64,000 bases of DNA from an uncultured Prevotellaceae bacterium (GTDB taxonomy: Bacteria; Bacteroidota; Bacteroidia; Bacteroidales; Bacteroidaceae): positions 1 to 64,000 of the forward strand of contig CAMVAT010000004.1 of NCBI GenBank assembly GCA_947165505.1, read 5' to 3'. Made by a program: the position numbers and the translations under genes. The notes under the pieces are model-generated. The model was not told the DNA's origin. It was given only the letters and a program-made list of their open reading frames with translations, and searched no databases. Shown one piece after another: positions 62,628-64,000 of the stretch (positions are counted from its first letter, which is position 1; each line of letters opens with the position of its first letter).

Positions 62628-64000
62628 ATGAAACAATTATTAACCTTATTGTTTTTTGCATTTCTCCCTCTATGGGTGTTTGCAGAAGGAAATGGAGGCG
62701 TGAGAGTTAGAGTCAATGGCTTTACCTTTGATGAGCTAAATACCAGAGGAGCTGGAACCTGCAGACTGACCGTTGATTATGATTATTATTCTTATACAGG
62801 TACCCTTGATGTCCCTAATTCCATTACCTATAACGGCAATACATACGCAGTCACATGGATTGGCGCCAATTGCCTTTACAATAGTAGTGTGACATCTATT
62901 ATTATTCCAAGTAGCGTTACATACATTCAAAGCAATGCTTTTGCAATGAACTCCACTTTAAAAGCTGTGATATGTTTAGGAGAAACTCCACCTGTATTGG
63001 ATTCAGGAGCCCTTAGTGGAATATCAGATAATTGTATGTTGATTGTTCCTCGATACCAAAAAAACAGCTATGCAAACAGTGGATGGAAAGAGAGCTGTTT
63101 TCAAGGTGGCGTTTATGAGAATGCATATTTCTGCGTGGATCACAAAACTATGACTTACGGAGATCCCGTGCCAGAATTCACTTTTACTTGTTATAATATA
63201 GAACCTTTGATAAATGCCCCTATTTTTCGTTGTGATGCAGGGCCTACATCCCCTGTAGGCGATTATAGTATATGGGTAGATAATCTTACCGACATTTTCG
63301 AGAGTGGAGAGTTTTATTACGATGAATCAAAAAGCACAGTCACGGTAACCAAAGCACCGCTAACCGTTACTGCTAAAAGTTATACCATCTCGCAAGGCGA
63401 TGCGCTGCCAGACTTCGAAGCCACTTATTCGGGCTTTAAGAATGGTCAGACGGCAAGTGTGCTGACCACACAGCCCACATTCTCATGCAGTGCCACGTCC
63501 AGCAGCCGCCCCGGCACTTATTCAATCACCCCCAGTGGCGCTAAAGCCCAAAACTACAAGTTCACGTACGTCAACGGTACGTTGACCATCATGGGCAACC
63601 AGGCCGTCAACCTGACGCAGATTCCAGCGCAGACCTACGGTGCCACCACCTACAACCTGCCAGAGAAAACCAACGCAGGCCTAACCATCACGTGGTCGTC
63701 GAGCAATACAAACGTTGCCACCGTGAGCGGCCATACGCTGACTATTAAGAACGCCGGTACAGCTACAATCACCGCCACACAAGCAGGCAACAGCAATTAC
63801 AACTCTTTCAGCAAGACCTACACGCTGACAGTTAACAAAGCTCCACTGACCATTACCGCCAAGAGTTACACCATCACTCAAGGTAACGCTCTACCGACAT
63901 TCGAGGCGACCTATTCCGGCTTTAAGAACAATGAGACCGCAAGTGTGCTGACCACGCAGCCCTCATTCTCATGCAGCGCCACGTCGAGTAGTGCACCGGG
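62628..64000 (+). CDS. BspA/MBG-repeat surface protein (3' partial)
   Basis: 457 codons to the window edge. Signal peptide MKQLLTLLFFAFLPLWVFA. One BspA-like repeat region follows ('VTSIIIPSSVTYIQSNAFAM', 'ICLGETPPV'), then MBG-type repeats ('KAPLTVTAKSYTISQGDALP', 'FEATYSGFKNGQTASVL') with a Big_2-like segment ('TITWSSSNTNVATVSG') between two of them. The repeats are nearly identical in sequence, suggesting recent duplication. It is probably a cell-surface protein; ligand unknown. It is driven by a promoter with an unusually long leader. Confidence 0.85.
   Translation, partial: MKQLLTLLFFAFLPLWVFAEGNGGVRVRVNGFTFDELNTRGAGTCRLTVDYDYYSYTGTLDVPNSITYNGNTYAVTWIGANCLYNSSVTSIIIPSSVTYIQSNAFAMNSTLKAVICLGETPPVLDSGALSGISDNCMLIVPRYQKNSYANSGWKESCFQGGVYENAYFCVDHKTMTYGDPVPEFTFTCYNIEPLINAPIFRCDAGPTSPVGDYSIWVDNLTDIFESGEFYYDESKSTVTVTKAPLTVTAKSYTISQGDALPDFEATYSGFKNGQTASVLTTQPTFSCSATSSSRPGTYSITPSGAKAQNYKFTYVNGTLTIMGNQAVNLTQIPAQTYGATTYNLPEKTNAGLTITWSSSNTNVATVSGHTLTIKNAGTATITATQAGNSNYNSFSKTYTLTVNKAPLTITAKSYTITQGNALPTFEATYSGFKNNETASVLTTQPSFSCSATSSSAP

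Noticed and set aside
62319..62636. 105-residue minus-strand frame
   Set aside because: It runs antisense through the hairpin-rich leader and has no promoter; the non-coding leader is the better reading.

Overview
This window reads as a chromosomal segment of a Bacteroidota bacterium, most probably Prevotellaceae (Prevotella in the broad sense). Three things support this: repeated Bacteroidota-type promoters (TTTG, about 20 bp, then TAnnTTTG), BspA-like leucine-rich-repeat surface proteins with C-terminal motifs of the 'LQGQ...GVY...VVVK' kind, and an 11-subunit nuoABCDHIJKLMN cluster with a fused nuoCD and no nuoEFG. Most of the window is GC-rich. One block, about 42.3-50.5 kb, is clearly AT-rich.

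Layout. 1-16.7 kb (minus strand): large secreted proteins. These are a BspA-LRR protein ending in a dockerin-like repeat (cut by the window edge), a 3425-residue multidomain surface protein, a 64-residue small protein and a 378-residue LRR protein. 17.3-18.9 kb (plus): a BadF/GlcNAc-kinase-like ATPase behind a long simple-repeat leader, and a four-helix-bundle protein with a collagen-like tail. 19.0-29.1 kb (plus): the complete nuo operon, ending at a hairpin terminator. 29.6-30.1 kb: a lipoprotein whose signal peptide is split by one extra A in an A8 tract. 30.4-36.2 kb (minus): a DUF4249 lipoprotein with its TonB-dependent receptor, a TerC-family protein and a Na/Pi cotransporter. 36.3-41.8 kb (minus): sbcC and sbcD with a secreted C39-like cysteine protease.

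42.4-52.4 kb (plus) is an accessory island. It encodes an 85-residue protein, a 922-residue coiled-coil/CoiA-type nuclease/WG-repeat/S1-like protein, a SAM methyltransferase, a UvrD-like helicase, an unrecognised coiled-coil protein, a DUF1848 protein, an AlbA_2 ATP-binding protein and an XRE regulator. Several of these genes overlap or nearly touch. Combining a nuclease, a methyltransferase, a helicase, coiled-coil and nucleic-acid-sensor-like genes next to sbcCD makes it a good candidate for an undescribed anti-phage system. It is the main discovery candidate here.

52.5-57.2 kb: two lipoproteins, a second small protein, a CDF cation transporter, greA and a DUF4468-like exported protein. 57.4-60.8 kb (minus): a glycan-degradation pair, GH43 and GH27. 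61.0-61.4 kb: a zinc-ribbon protein. 61.4-62.6 kb: mostly non-coding, with a 96-bp duplicated palindromic repeat, a promoter-bearing gene stub and a long structured leader. 62.6-64 kb: the start of a BspA/MBG-repeat surface protein.

The intergenic DNA is rich in repeats: an 85-86 bp inverted-repeat element (two copies), GC-rich palindromes, heptamer arrays and a 9-bp array. Some of them reach into genes or border stop codons. All calls come from reading the sequence; no database search was run.
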